DNA of 64,000 bases from NCBI RefSeq assembly GCF_900112365.1, contig NZ_FOLQ01000001.1, positions 1,116,001 to 1,180,000 of the forward strand. Direction: 5' to 3'. Positions 27,605-36,804 of the stretch are shown here, piece after piece. Numbering within the stretch: the stretch's first letter is position 1; the number at the start of each line of letters is the position of its first letter. The notes beneath the pieces are model-generated. The model did not search any database. It saw only the letters and a list, made by a program, of their open reading frames with translations, and was not told where the DNA came from. The stretch is from Spirosoma endophyticum (GTDB taxonomy: Bacteria > Bacteroidota > Bacteroidia > Cytophagales > Spirosomataceae). The position numbers were made by a program, and so were the translations under genes.

Positions 27605-28723
27605 ATGCATTTCGATACCCTTGCCCTCCATGCAACGCACCAATCTGACCCCACGACCGGGGCGGTGGTGCCTCCCATTCATTTATCAACTGCATTTGCC
27701 CGCAACGAAGCCAATGAGTTGCCCGCAGGCTACATTTATACCCGGCCTAATAATCCAACTCGTGAAGCCCTAGAAAAAGCACTCGCTACGCTCGAAGGTG
27801 GGGCCGTTGGGATGTCGTTCGGATCGGGGCAGGCGGCTACGATGACGCTTTTTCAAGCCCTTCGGCCAGGTGACCATGTGCTGCTGTCAACCGATGCGTA
27901 CTATGGCACGCCCGCCCTGCTCGAACAGGTATTTCACCCGTGGGGACTCACCTACACACGTGTAGACATGACTGACCTCGATGCGGTGCTGGCATCCATT
28001 CACGAAAATACCCGTGTGATCTGGTGCGAAACACCGTCCAATCCCATGCTAACTATCACGGATTTGCTGACGGTAAGCCGGATAGCGCATGACGCCGGTG
28101 CAATTTGCGTGTGCGACAATACCTGGGCCACTCCCGTTCTACAACGTCCCCTCGAACTCAACTGTGACGTAGTGATGCACTCGGCGACAAAGTACCTCAG
28201 CGGCCATAGCGACGTACTGGGTGGTGCACTGATTTTTAAGCATAATAATGAGTTTACGCAGCGTGTTCGTCAGTTGCAGAGTTTATCCGGAGCGGTACCG
28301 TCGCCTTTTGATTGCTGGCTGATCAGTCGGGGCATTAAAACGCTGGGGATTCGGGTGCGGGCGCAGACGGCTACTGCGAAAGTCGTGGCGGAGTTCTTAA
28401 ACGGGCATCCTGCCGTAGAGACAGTCCATTATCCGGGTTTGCCCAACCATCCCGATCATATTCTGATTCAACAACAGATGAACGAACCGGGGGCTATGTT
28501 ATCGGTGCAGGTCAAGGGGGGAGCCGAAGAGGCATTACACTTTATTGGTAAACTAAAACTTTTTACGCGGGCAACCAGTCTCGGTGGAGTAGAAAGTCTG
28601 ATTGAACATCGGGCCAGCGTTGAAGGACCAAACTCCAATACACCCCAAAACCTGCTACGTATCTCAATTGGCCTTGAGCACGCAGAGGATTTAATCGCCG
28701 ATCTGGCGCAGGCACTGAGGTAA
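27605..28723 (+). CDS. PLP-dependent trans-sulfuration enzyme (cystathionine gamma-synthase/lyase family)
   Basis: A 372-residue PLP enzyme. The family marks are YIYTRPNNPTREALEKALA (with YxRxxNP), FGSGQAATMTLFQAL, VDMTDL, and the PLP lysine in MHSATKYLSGHSDVLGG; the end TSLGGVESLIEHRAS is also typical. Members make cystathionine, cleave it, or release methanethiol; the sequence does not separate these. It carries out sulfur amino-acid metabolism in the cytosol. It is a single gene that ends inside a bidirectional hairpin. Confidence 0.9.
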   Translation: MHFDTLALHATHQSDPTTGAVVPPIHLSTAFARNEANELPAGYIYTRPNNPTREALEKALATLEGGAVGMSFGSGQAATMTLFQALRPGDHVLLSTDAYYGTPALLEQVFHPWGLTYTRVDMTDLDAVLASIHENTRVIWCETPSNPMLTITDLLTVSRIAHDAGAICVCDNTWATPVLQRPLELNCDVVMHSATKYLSGHSDVLGGALIFKHNNEFTQRVRQLQSLSGAVPSPFDCWLISRGIKTLGIRVRAQTATAKVVAEFLNGHPAVETVHYPGLPNHPDHILIQQQMNEPGAMLSVQVKGGAEEALHFIGKLKLFTRATSLGGVESLIEHRASVEGPNSNTPQNLLRISIGLEHAEDLIADLAQALR

Positions 28724-28753
28724 TACGTTATCGTGCTGACAACGTATTACCTC
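28717..28753. terminator. Bidirectional hairpin containing both stop codons
   Basis: Perfect 13-base arms (GAGGTAATACGTT and its complement) around an 11-base loop. The stop of the plus gene (28721-28723) and the stop of the minus gene (28752-28754) both fall in the arms. No T run follows, so termination may rely on more than the stem. Confidence 0.65.
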
Positions 28754-29090
28754 ATTTATATTTTTTCGGCAAAACCGGCTTCATAGGCCTGAGGAATTGC
28801 GTTGGTGGTTCTTCAGGCTTTCCATATTTCCTGAACGAACGTAGCATGGTATAGTGTGTCGATGAATCGGGGATTTTTACGGCCATATTATCCAATGTGG
28901 CCCGCATGACAGTCGATCGGCCCGCCTGATACCGATAAAATGAGTTATTGGGTCGTCGATTCGGCATTGGATCAGGCGAATCCACACGGAGTGGAAAAAC
29001 TTCCGGCACAGAATCCCGGCGAATCGATTGTGCTGGAACCTGGGCGTACCCTACATTCGTGAGTACCAATAAACAAAGTAGCCGTTTCAT
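28752..29090 (-). CDS. Small secreted hypothetical protein
   Basis: The protein has 112 residues from the ATG at 29090, chosen because it opens a signal peptide (MKRLLCLLVLTNVGYAQ). The mature part is Pro- and Arg-rich (SPDPMPNRRPNNSFYRYQ, PPTQFLRPMKPVLPKKYK) with no motif I recognise. It is convergent with the trans-sulfuration gene and shares its terminator hairpin. Confidence 0.6.
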   Translation of the reverse strand: MKRLLCLLVLTNVGYAQVPAQSIRRDSVPEVFPLRVDSPDPMPNRRPNNSFYRYQAGRSTVMRATLDNMAVKIPDSSTHYTMLRSFRKYGKPEEPPTQFLRPMKPVLPKKYK

Positions 29091-29222
29091 AACAAAAAGA
29101 CATAATAATGACTTGATGTAAAGACCCAATAAATTCCACACAGGTTGCATTGTTTCTGCATGCTGCTCCCGGAAACTAAAGGCTAAACGCCGGGGTTTTC
29201 TAACCAAATTGACCTGAATCCA

Positions 29223-29819
29223 ATGAAAATTACCCTGATTGCTACCTCACCGCGTAAGAACAGCAATTCACTACGCTTTGTGAGCTACCTCCGGCACCTT
29301 CTGGCTGAGGAGGGCCAGCATGACGTTACGATACTAGATTTTGAGCAGTACGATGTTCCATTTGTTGGCCAGGGAGCTGTAAAAAGAGAGACACTAACCC
29401 CGTTTCAGGCCCAGTTGATCAACGCCTGGGAAGCGGCCGATCTGGTACTTTTCGCCATGCCTGAGTACAACTGGACAGCACCACCACAGGCCACCAATCT
29501 GGTTCATCAATTGGGTGGCCCAACCTTCAAACATCTGTTTGAGAACAAAGTATTCGCCATGGCGGGTATCTCGAACGGACGTGGCGGGCGGCAACCCGCG
29601 CTGGATATGACAACAGTGGTGAATAAACTGATCAGTTTCACCAATAGCTACTCTATCGTATCACCGAAATTATACGAGTCGCACGAGACGGATAAAAATT
29701 TAGATGAACAGGGTCATTTTGTTGGTCACGAAGTATATGAACGTACCGCAAAGGCGTTTCTGCACTATACTTTAAACGTGGCGCAACGCTGGATGACTTC
29801 GAGTTTGGTCGAGAAATAG
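29223..29819 (+). CDS. NADPH-dependent FMN reductase family protein
   Basis: A 198-residue flavodoxin-fold reductase. The phosphate-binding loop SPRKNSNSLRFVSYL near residues 9-23, the mid motif MPEYNWTAPPQATNL and AMAGISNGRGGRQPAL are those of NADPH:FMN reductases such as SsuE-like and ArsH-like proteins. It reduces FMN or quinones in the cytosol. It is a single gene that starts 132 bases from the divergent secreted gene and ends before a hairpin at 29847. Confidence 0.85.
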   Translation: MKITLIATSPRKNSNSLRFVSYLRHLLAEEGQHDVTILDFEQYDVPFVGQGAVKRETLTPFQAQLINAWEAADLVLFAMPEYNWTAPPQATNLVHQLGGPTFKHLFENKVFAMAGISNGRGGRQPALDMTTVVNKLISFTNSYSIVSPKLYESHETDKNLDEQGHFVGHEVYERTAKAFLHYTLNVAQRWMTSSLVEK

Positions 29820-29846
29820 ACGCATAATCCGACATATTCTCAGTAT

Positions 29847-29895
29847 GTCCAGCTACAAGAGGGTGCCGTTATCAAGCACCCTCTTGTAGCTGGAC
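29847..29895. terminator. Long perfect hairpin after the FMN reductase gene
   Basis: Two 20-base perfect arms (GTCCAGCTACAAGAGGGTGC and its complement) with a 9-base loop. There is no T run after either side, so this is a stable RNA stem with probable terminator or 3'-end-protecting role. Confidence 0.6.
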
Positions 29896-30270
29896 GAAAT
29901 ACGTGCAGACTACCCAACAAGGCTGTTTTTAGATCCTATTCTCCCGTGACAGAGACTACAGCCTTTCAGTAAATATATTGATGTAAGACAGTTTAAAGTA
30001 TGATCTTGCATTTATCTTTAATTGTTGGTAGAACACAATCTGTTTGCCATAAAGATGATGCGTCATGTTCTTCTCTGCAACCCATCCACACAGTCCTATC
30101 AGGGTATTAAGACAGCCTTCACCGGCACGTTGATCTTGCCCACTTTCGGTTAACATCTCAACAGGCTTATGCTGCTACCAGTTTTTCAGGCGGAATTTAC
30201 TTGATAGACCGAATCGGGTGGTTTCATAAGGTACGTATCTTTTTATACCAATCGACAGCGATTACTTTCC
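29896..30270. other. Intergenic region, no supported gene
   Basis: About 375 bases between the hairpin and the sensor kinase gene. A 66-codon minus-strand frame (29956-30156) exists but cannot be tied to any known protein, and it lacks a clean start. The kinase promoter is probably here, but I see no clear TAnnTTTG box. Confidence 0.4.
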
Positions 30271-32058
30271 ATGAAGATTGCCATACAATTCCTCTTGTTT
30301 AGCTGCGTATGTATCTGTGGCCAGATCAGTTATGCGCAAAAAGCCAATAAGGAGCGAGATAGTTTACTTCAAATTCTGCCCAAACTTCCCCAGGATTCTG
30401 TACGATTTGAAGCATTGTATACCATTGGCAATAGCTACAAAGCCACCAATGCCTACAAAGCCCGCCTGTATGCGACGCAGGCCTTGCAACTAGCCCAGCA
30501 ATTACATATGGATGTTGCCGAAGCGGATGCTTACAATCTCATTAGTGCTACGTATCGAATTGAAAGCAATTACCCGTTGGCCAAAACGTATCTTCTGCGA
30601 GCCATTCCCATTTGGGATCAGATGAAAAAACCAAAGGGATTGAGTCAGGGTTATAATAACCTCAGCAATATGCTGATTGAAGGAGAGAAAAATTATGATC
30701 TAGCTCTCGTCTATGCGAAGAAAGCCCTGGAAATTAACACAAAGGAAGGGCTGACGAAGTATATTCCTGAGACCTACAATCAGATTGGGCTGGTTTATAA
30801 AAATAAGGGTAACCTCGAGCAGGCTCGCTATTATTTTCTTGAAGCGGCACGACTGACCGAAAAAGGCCCGGCAGACAAACAGGCCAATCTGAGCATGTTT
30901 TTCAATAATCTTTCGAAAGTAACGCTTGAGCAGGGACAGCCCAAAGAAGCACTTGCCTGGGCGCAACGGGCAACAACGATCAACCAGCGCTTCGACAATC
31001 AGCTTTCAATGACCTACAGCCTGGAAAATACAGCTCGCGTTTATGCCAGCCTTGGCAATTTAAAGCAAGCTGAAACCCTGTTTGCCCAGGCACTTACGCT
31101 GGCGAATCAGTTGAAGGCACCAAAACGAGTACTGGACATTTACAAGACGATGAGCGACAGCTATCAGCAGGCGGGCAAAACGAGCCAGGCCTTAGCTGCC
31201 TACCAGCGGTTTCATACACTCAGCGATTCCGTGTTTACTGTTGAGCGGGGCCACCAATTGAATGAACTGCAAATTCAGTATGAGACGACTGAAAAAGAAC
31301 AGCACATTAATCAGCTTAACCGGGAGAGCGAACTGCACCAGCGACAGATGATTTATCTGGGTAGCGGCAGTGGGCTGCTGTTGTTATTATTGGGATTTTC
31401 GGGCTGGCAATACAGACGTATCCAGCGTAGCCGCACCCGGATCAGCCAGCAGTCCGATAAGCTTGAGTTACTTATTAAAGAACTGCACCATCGGGTAAAA
31501 AATAACCTGGCGCTGGTATCTGGTTTATTGAATCTGCAATCCTACCAGCCCTATAATGAACAAACGCTTCAGGTTGTCAGGCAACGTATTGAAGCCATGT
31601 CGCTCATTCACCAACGGCTTTATCAAACCGATTTGTTGACGCAGGTCAATATCTTCGATTACCTGACGGATCTAACGGAAAGTCTGCTACGTGCCTACGG
31701 TTTTCAACCCAATGAGCTTGACCTTACCATCGCCATCAAAGTGGAATGGCTGGATGTAGATCAGGCGATACCACTCGGTCTGATAGCGAACGAGGTTATT
31801 ACGAACGCTCTGAAATACGCTTATCAGAAGATTGACCATACCCCCTCTTTGCACATATCCCTGACGAACGAGACGGCCCTTCTGTTTGAAGTAACCGACA
31901 ACGGCGCGGGGTTCGATCCGGCAAAGTGGCAGAAACCCAACGGCTCATTTGGCAAACAATTAATTAAAGCATTGTCTGCCCAGCTAGGTGGCTCTTATGA
32001 GCTTGACACAGGATCAACGGGCACTCATTTCCAGTTGCGTATGCCCAAAATAGCCTAA
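30271..32058 (+). CDS. TPR-containing sensor histidine kinase (HisKA_2 family)
   Basis: A 595-residue membrane sensor. It has a signal peptide (ending ISYAQ), then about 300 residues of TPR repeats (such as YNNLSNMLIEGEKNYDLALVYAKKALEIN and YNQIGLVYKNKGNLEQARYYF), one membrane helix near residue 365-385 (GSGSGLLLLLLGFSGW), and a HisKA_2 domain with LHHRVKNNLALVSGLL (His pair 406-407, the His before Arg is the phospho-acceptor type). The C-terminal HATPase has the N box NEVITNALKYAY and DNGAGFD. It lies 32 bases before the LytTR response-regulator gene, so the two form a two-component system. Confidence 0.92.
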   Translation: MKIAIQFLLFSCVCICGQISYAQKANKERDSLLQILPKLPQDSVRFEALYTIGNSYKATNAYKARLYATQALQLAQQLHMDVAEADAYNLISATYRIESNYPLAKTYLLRAIPIWDQMKKPKGLSQGYNNLSNMLIEGEKNYDLALVYAKKALEINTKEGLTKYIPETYNQIGLVYKNKGNLEQARYYFLEAARLTEKGPADKQANLSMFFNNLSKVTLEQGQPKEALAWAQRATTINQRFDNQLSMTYSLENTARVYASLGNLKQAETLFAQALTLANQLKAPKRVLDIYKTMSDSYQQAGKTSQALAAYQRFHTLSDSVFTVERGHQLNELQIQYETTEKEQHINQLNRESELHQRQMIYLGSGSGLLLLLLGFSGWQYRRIQRSRTRISQQSDKLELLIKELHHRVKNNLALVSGLLNLQSYQPYNEQTLQVVRQRIEAMSLIHQRLYQTDLLTQVNIFDYLTDLTESLLRAYGFQPNELDLTIAIKVEWLDVDQAIPLGLIANEVITNALKYAYQKIDHTPSLHISLTNETALLFEVTDNGAGFDPAKWQKPNGSFGKQLIKALSAQLGGSYELDTGSTGTHFQLRMPKIA

Positions 32059-32090
32059 CTTGCACGACCTCTTTACTCATAATCAAAAAC

Positions 32091-32870
32091 ATGCTTACAA
32101 CCTCTACTGAGCCGACTTCCATTCTGATTGTCGAGGATGAAGCAATCCTTGCCCTGGATCTTTGCGTTCGTCTTGAAGCGGAAGGATATACCATCGTTGG
32201 CACGGCAACAACGGGCCGACAGGCGCTGGCCTTATACGAACAACAACCTGCCGATATAATCATTTGTGATATTAACCTGCGTGGCGATTGGACCGGTATT
32301 GACACCGCCAGGAAACTGAAAGCCCACCGTCCCGTACCAGTTATTTACCTGTCGGCCTTAACCGACCGCATGACGCTCGATCTGGCCAAGGATACCAAAC
32401 CGGCCGCCTACCTGACAAAACCCGTTACAACCGATAGTTTGCGCATTGCCATTGAAATCGCCCTGAGCAACTTTGCGGAATTATCGTCAAAACCTAAAAC
32501 TCCGGATTTGCAATCAATTCCCCTCACTGCCCGCGAGGGTGAAGCGATTCTTCAGGTAGGTGAATATATCTTTATCAAACAGAACTATCAGTTCGTCCGT
32601 CTGCACCAGGCCGAAGTGCTTTATGCTGAAGCAGAGGACAAATACACTACGTTGGTGACGACTACCCGCAAGTTCGTTCTACGGCTGTCTCTGGCGGTTT
32701 TACTGCAACGACTCATGGATATGACACTGGTGCGCGTGCATCGTTCATACGCCGTAAATTTAGGTCGTGTCGATTCGTTTAACGATTACGAAATACAGGT
32801 TCCCGGACAGACACTACCCCTTGGCCGAGTGTATAAAGATGATTTTTTACGTCACTTTCGTGTACGATAG
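32091..32870 (+). CDS. LytTR response regulator
   Basis: A 259-residue regulator with an N-terminal receiver (about 10-130; phospho-Asp D60 in IIICDINLRG, conserved acidic pair in VEDEA, Lys in LTKPVTTD) and a C-terminal LytTR DNA-binding domain (about 160-258; FIKQNYQFVRLHQAEVLYAE, LVRVHRSYAVNLGRVDSF). It directly follows its kinase. LytTR proteins bind pairs of 9-bp GTT-centred sites spaced 21 bp apart; such pairs stand in front of three downstream units in this window (see promoters at 32903, 36588 and 38183), so those units are probable targets. Confidence 0.93.
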   Translation: MLTTSTEPTSILIVEDEAILALDLCVRLEAEGYTIVGTATTGRQALALYEQQPADIIICDINLRGDWTGIDTARKLKAHRPVPVIYLSALTDRMTLDLAKDTKPAAYLTKPVTTDSLRIAIEIALSNFAELSSKPKTPDLQSIPLTAREGEAILQVGEYIFIKQNYQFVRLHQAEVLYAEAEDKYTTLVTTTRKFVLRLSLAVLLQRLMDMTLVRVHRSYAVNLGRVDSFNDYEIQVPGQTLPLGRVYKDDFLRHFRVR

Positions 32871-32902
32871 TTGAGTAACGCAGTTCTTACACCCAAAAAT
32901 CG

Positions 32903-32972
32903 GCAGTTAGCTACGTGTTTCCCGTCGTTCACGGCATTTTTTAATCTAGATGGTAACTATAGATTATCTTTG
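32903..32972 (+). promoter_or_regulatory. LytTR-type direct repeat and promoter of the barrel/PBP/kinase unit
   Basis: Half-sites GCAGTTAGC (32903) and GTCGTTCAC (32924) lie 21 bp apart, the spacing known for LytTR/AgrA sites, followed by the -7 box TATCTTTG (32965-32972). The proximal half-site is 41 bp before the -7 box, where an activator would sit. A GTTCACGGC core (32927-32935) is shared with the two other promoters. Confidence 0.65.
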
Positions 32973-33329
32973 ATATATATCAGTTCATAAAACTGTCTTC
33001 TCTATGACCCTATTTTACGAACCTATTCCCCGCATCTGGAAGCCAACCCACGCTTGCCTACCTGTTTATTCGGTGGTCCTGCCAGTATATATATAACCTG
33101 CTACGTCTGTTACCCAACGGGCAGCCCATATCATAGCCAACATGTTAACCTTGTATCGTGGACGGGCAATCTTCTCATTTAGCTCGATAATGGTTTGGGG
33201 AGATGCTACCTGGTCTGGTCCTTCACGATGGTGTCACGAATGCAGTTCATCGATGAAAAAGCGTGCGTTTGAGGTTTTTCAGCACACCATTTTCCAGCTT
33301 ACCCTAAGCCTGTTTCATTTTCACTAAGT
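32973..33329 (+). other. Long 5' leader of the barrel gene
   Basis: About 357 bases between the -7 box and the ATG at 33330. It holds a 30-codon open frame from ATG 33004 (MTLFYEPIPRIWKPTHAC and so on), not recognised; I find no riboswitch-like structure by eye. It may be a regulatory leader or simply an untranslated region. Confidence 0.4.
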
Positions 33330-34361
33330 ATGAAAAAAATAGTACGTACGCTTTTTACTTTATTGATCGTCGGGCTAATGCTGTGCTCCGTACATCAATC
33401 ATTTGCCCAGCGAACGCAAATCAGAGGATTTGTAGACGCGCTCACTTATTATCAGGGGGGGAAATTAAATTTTGGATTGGGCGAACAGGATCTTTTTATT
33501 ACGTCCGAATTGAACGAGCGTTTATCATTTCTTGGCGAAACCGTTTTCAAATATTCCGCGGATTCACCCACGCTGTTTGATATAAGTATTGAACGGATAA
33601 TTATGAAATACAACTACGCCGGCAATCACAGTGTATTGATTGGAAAACATCATACCCCCGTTAATTACTGGAATGATACGTATCACCACGGACGCGTATT
33701 TTTTCCAACCATTGAACGGCCACTGGTTTTTTCTGAAGGCATAATTCCACTTCATACAACCGGGGTTAGTCTACAGGGGCAAAATCTCGGAAATATTCGT
33801 TTCGGTTATGACTTAATGGTAGGTAATGGATTAGGCTCCAGCGATCTGGCAGATAATGATAAATTCAAATCTGTAACGGCTGCCATGCATATAAAACCGG
33901 TGGATGGTTTACGGCTTGGCGCTTCCTTTTACCATGATGTTATCTCAGGTGGATCGATCCTTCACAATCACGCGGGCGGATCGCCAATGATCATGTCTCA
34001 GGTAAATCAGAATCTGGTTACAGGATCGGTTGCTTATTTTTCCAAAAAGTATGAGCTGCTGGTTGAAAGCACGATGGCGATGAGTAAATCGGATTCACTT
34101 GGCATGCAGAATACGATTGCCACCTATGCATATGCGGGCCTGAAAGTCACGGAAAAATTCATACCGTATGTTCGATTCGATGACATTCAGTACAAAAACA
34201 AAGAAGTGTACTTTTCTAATAACAATGCCCAATCGTTCATTGGTGGCTTACGTTATGAGTTAAATTATCTGGCTGTTCTTAAACTTGAATACCAGTATAC
34301 AAAACGACAGATGTCTACTGACACAGATAAATTAACTCTTCAACTAGCCATCGGTTTTTGA
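33330..34361 (+). CDS. Outer-membrane beta-barrel protein
   Basis: A 343-residue protein with a signal peptide (MKKIVRTLFTLLIVGLMLC, ending SFAQ) and alternating strand pattern ending in GF, as expected for a porin-like barrel. Segments such as VFKYSADSPTLFDISIERIIM and VNQNLVTGSVAYFSKKYELLV are amphipathic strands. It has no family name I can support. The next two genes (small periplasmic binding-type protein and HAMP kinase) follow by 16 and 31 bases, so the three probably form an uptake-and-sensing unit. Confidence 0.8.
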   Translation: MKKIVRTLFTLLIVGLMLCSVHQSFAQRTQIRGFVDALTYYQGGKLNFGLGEQDLFITSELNERLSFLGETVFKYSADSPTLFDISIERIIMKYNYAGNHSVLIGKHHTPVNYWNDTYHHGRVFFPTIERPLVFSEGIIPLHTTGVSLQGQNLGNIRFGYDLMVGNGLGSSDLADNDKFKSVTAAMHIKPVDGLRLGASFYHDVISGGSILHNHAGGSPMIMSQVNQNLVTGSVAYFSKKYELLVESTMAMSKSDSLGMQNTIATYAYAGLKVTEKFIPYVRFDDIQYKNKEVYFSNNNAQSFIGGLRYELNYLAVLKLEYQYTKRQMSTDTDKLTLQLAIGF

Positions 34362-34377
34362 ACAACGTATTACGCTT

Positions 34378-34824
34378 ATGAATTGGATTTACCAGCTTTC
34401 GATCGGTATAGCCGTAGCTCTTTTTTACGACGGATTTTCGCCAAAATCGCAGGACGTTAACCTGGCGATAATTGGCAATGCAAAAGGGGTGCCGGCAGAG
34501 ATGAACATAAATCAACTGAAGTCGACTATGAAAGGCGAAAAACTTCGCTGGCCCGATGGCAGCAAAGTTGTTATAGCCCTCATGAAAACGAATACGTCAA
34601 TAGGTCAGAACACGAGCAAAAAAATCTATAATATGAGTTCTGACGAATTGAATAAATACTGGCTCGCTTTAGTGTTTCAGGGCAAGGCAGACGCCCCTAA
34701 TTTTTTCAATTCTGAAAGTGAGCTGGAAGAATTCGTAGCGCAGACAAAAGGATCGATTGGCGTTGTTAATCAGGTTTCGCCCACAAACAGAGCTATACTA
34801 ATTGACGGAAAAAAGTTTTTATGA
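34378..34824 (+). CDS. Small periplasmic binding-protein-like protein
   Basis: A 148-residue protein with a hydrophobic N terminus (MNWIYQLSIGIAVALFYDGF). The body resembles the second lobe of phosphate-binding (PstS-type) proteins: NLAIIGNAKGVPAEMNINQL, then WPDGSKVVIALMKTN and the TKGSIGVVNQV turn, but it is far shorter than PstS and has only part of the fold. It may bind a small anion and pass the signal to the neighbouring kinase; this is inferred from position. The start ATG is 16 bases after the barrel gene. Confidence 0.6.
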   Translation: MNWIYQLSIGIAVALFYDGFSPKSQDVNLAIIGNAKGVPAEMNINQLKSTMKGEKLRWPDGSKVVIALMKTNTSIGQNTSKKIYNMSSDELNKYWLALVFQGKADAPNFFNSESELEEFVAQTKGSIGVVNQVSPTNRAILIDGKKFL

Positions 34825-34855
34825 GACATAAGTAGCATTCAGACTAATAAACTAG

Positions 34856-36502
34856 TTGATGTCAAAAATTACAGGCCTAATACATGAAATTCTTCTTGTC
34901 CGGAAGGTATTGCCCGTACGTTTAACTGTCAAGACTAAAATATGGATGACAGTCATTACTATTGTCCTGTTATTTTCATTCTTTGTCTTGCTATACCTAC
35001 CTGCTATTCAGGAGCGAAGCCTTTTAAGTAATTTTAATAAAGAGGTTCAGAACCATGCTAATACCGTTGCCCTTGGCGTGAAGATTGCTATGACTGAGCA
35101 AAATTTCGAAGGAGTAAAAACTGCGATGGATTTTGTTAAAAAAGATCCGCATTTAGAGTTCGTAAGTTTACTACAAATTGATACTACATGGAGTAAGAAT
35201 CATTCAGAATATAAAATAAATAAAACTATTTTCAAAACGTTTCCGGAAGATAAAAAGATAGACCTGAATGCGTTGTCAAATGATTTTAGAATTGTAAAAC
35301 GAGCTTCGTTTATGACTCCATTGATGAATGGAGAAATTTTATTAGCCTCATCAACAGAAGAAATCATTGAAACTAAAAAACAGATACGTATTACCTCCTT
35401 ACTTTTTAGTATTTTAGTTTTTACCGTTGGAATTGTTATTGGATTTGGCTTAGCGAAGAATATATCAGTACCCGTACTGGAACTAAGAGATGCGGCCACA
35501 AAAGTAGGTAACGGCGACCTCACTCAACGAGTTAATAGTAAATCGAGGGATGAAATTGGCGAGCTTGGCATTGCTTTCAATAAAATGGTTGCCGATTTGT
35601 CCAGGGCCAGCAAGGAAATAGAAGACCGCACGAATGAATTAGTTTTAGAAAAGAAAAAATCCGATGAGTTGCTCGAAGACCTAAAGAAAACATTAGCTGA
35701 CCTCAACGAAACACAAGAGCAACTGATAGGCCAGGAAAAGCTGGCTTCCATAGGCCAGTTAACAAAGGGCCTCCTTGATCGGCTTCTCAACCCACTGAAT
35801 TATATCAATAACTTTTCTGCTGTATCAAAAGATTTTTTACTGGAAAGCAAAGAGCTAATTGAGGTAGAGAAATACGTATCAGATGAAGTTATTCGTGATG
35901 ATTTAATCCCATTACTGAATATGACTGAAGCCAACGTTGACAAAATACTCGAGCATGGGACTAGTTTATCCCGTATAATCAGAAGTATGAGTAAACTACT
36001 AAAGGTTAAGTCAACTATTTTTATTGATACCAACATCAATTCGTTCCTTGATAATCAGATTGTCAAATATTTGCAGGAAACAAAGCAGAATAATGATGAT
36101 TTCTCCGCACAAATAGTTACTGATTTTGCGGCTAAAAATTGTACAGTCAAGATATTACCTACAGAGCTGGGTTCTGTTATTCATAGTATGTTAAATAATG
36201 CGCTTTATTCACTGAAGGAAAAAGCGTCGACAGATAAAACTTTTGTACCAAAGCTAATCTTAAAGACAACTTGCGGAGGGGATTTCGTCGAGTTAAGAAT
36301 AGAAGACAATGGCAAGGGGATTTCGGCTAATGAAATAAAAAATCTTTTCCTGCCATTCTTCACGACAAAACCAACATCTAAAGGTACTGGCTTAGGGTTG
36401 TATATGAGTCAAGATATTATTAAGGCCCACAAAGGAACGATATCTGTAGACACGCAGGAAGGTCAATATACTGCCTTTTTGATTCGCTTACCTACCGTTT
36501 AA
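34856..36502 (+). CDS. HAMP sensor kinase homologue lacking the phospho-accepting His
   Basis: A 548-residue membrane protein with two helices (about 27-52 and 178-200) around a periplasmic domain, a HAMP segment (about 200-250; VPVLELRDAATKVGNGDL), a coiled coil and a HisKA/HATPase region. The H box reads LTKGLLDRLLNPLNYINNF: where ordinary kinases have the His of a GxAHEINNPL motif, this has Asp308 (codon 35777-35779). The HATPase part is complete (N box MLNNALYSL, DNGKGIS, GTGLGLYMS). So ATP binding is likely kept but normal His autophosphorylation is not. It is the third gene of the unit with the barrel and the small binding protein. Confidence 0.88.
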   Translation: MMSKITGLIHEILLVRKVLPVRLTVKTKIWMTVITIVLLFSFFVLLYLPAIQERSLLSNFNKEVQNHANTVALGVKIAMTEQNFEGVKTAMDFVKKDPHLEFVSLLQIDTTWSKNHSEYKINKTIFKTFPEDKKIDLNALSNDFRIVKRASFMTPLMNGEILLASSTEEIIETKKQIRITSLLFSILVFTVGIVIGFGLAKNISVPVLELRDAATKVGNGDLTQRVNSKSRDEIGELGIAFNKMVADLSRASKEIEDRTNELVLEKKKSDELLEDLKKTLADLNETQEQLIGQEKLASIGQLTKGLLDRLLNPLNYINNFSAVSKDFLLESKELIEVEKYVSDEVIRDDLIPLLNMTEANVDKILEHGTSLSRIIRSMSKLLKVKSTIFIDTNINSFLDNQIVKYLQETKQNNDDFSAQIVTDFAAKNCTVKILPTELGSVIHSMLNNALYSLKEKASTDKTFVPKLILKTTCGGDFVELRIEDNGKGISANEIKNLFLPFFTTKPTSKGTGLGLYMSQDIIKAHKGTISVDTQEGQYTAFLIRLPTV

Positions 36503-36804
36503 TATACTTTTCTCGATTGCAGTTTTACGTACTTCTACCTATAACTCAATATTTCAATCCCTCCCATTTTCTTACACACAAAAGTGAGTAGTTTGCTCCG
36601 TCTAAGCTGTCGTTCACGGCGTATTTTTCCTTGGTTCATTATCTACGTAGTAGATTTGATCATGTTTCAAGGAAGATACGCCATGCTGAGTTTTGAACGT
36701 ACTGATCTTGATAGGCCTTCCGCTTCTTTCCACATCCATTAGAAGTATACTCTTTTTTAATCAATTCTGCCTGCGGGTAGATCAAACCACTTAACTAGTT
36801 CACC
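36503..36804. other. Intergenic region before the NTF2/aldolase unit
   Basis: 302 bases. It holds the LytTR-type promoter (36588-36658) and an imperfect inverted repeat, arms GGCGTATTTTTCCTTG (36618) and CAAGGAAGATACGCC (36668-36682), around the -7 region. A short frame from ATG 36662 (MFQGRYAMLSFERTD) is unlikely to be a gene. Confidence 0.5.
36588..36658 (+). promoter_or_regulatory. LytTR-type direct repeat and promoter of the NTF2/aldolase unit
   Basis: Half-sites GTAGTTTGC (36588) and GTCGTTCAC (36609) are 21 bp apart, followed by TAGATTTG (36651-36658). The proximal half-site starts 42 bp before the -7 box, as at 32903. A TTG at 36631 may be the -33 element. Confidence 0.65.

Noticed and set aside
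29956..30156. 66-codon minus-strand frame
   Set aside because: No known family, no clean start, and it lies alone in an AT-rich gap. It could be a remnant of an older gene but nothing supports this.
33142..33327. 61-codon plus-strand frame in the leader of the barrel gene
   Set aside because: Sequence composition is not protein-like, and there is no ribosome-binding site; better seen as untranslated leader.
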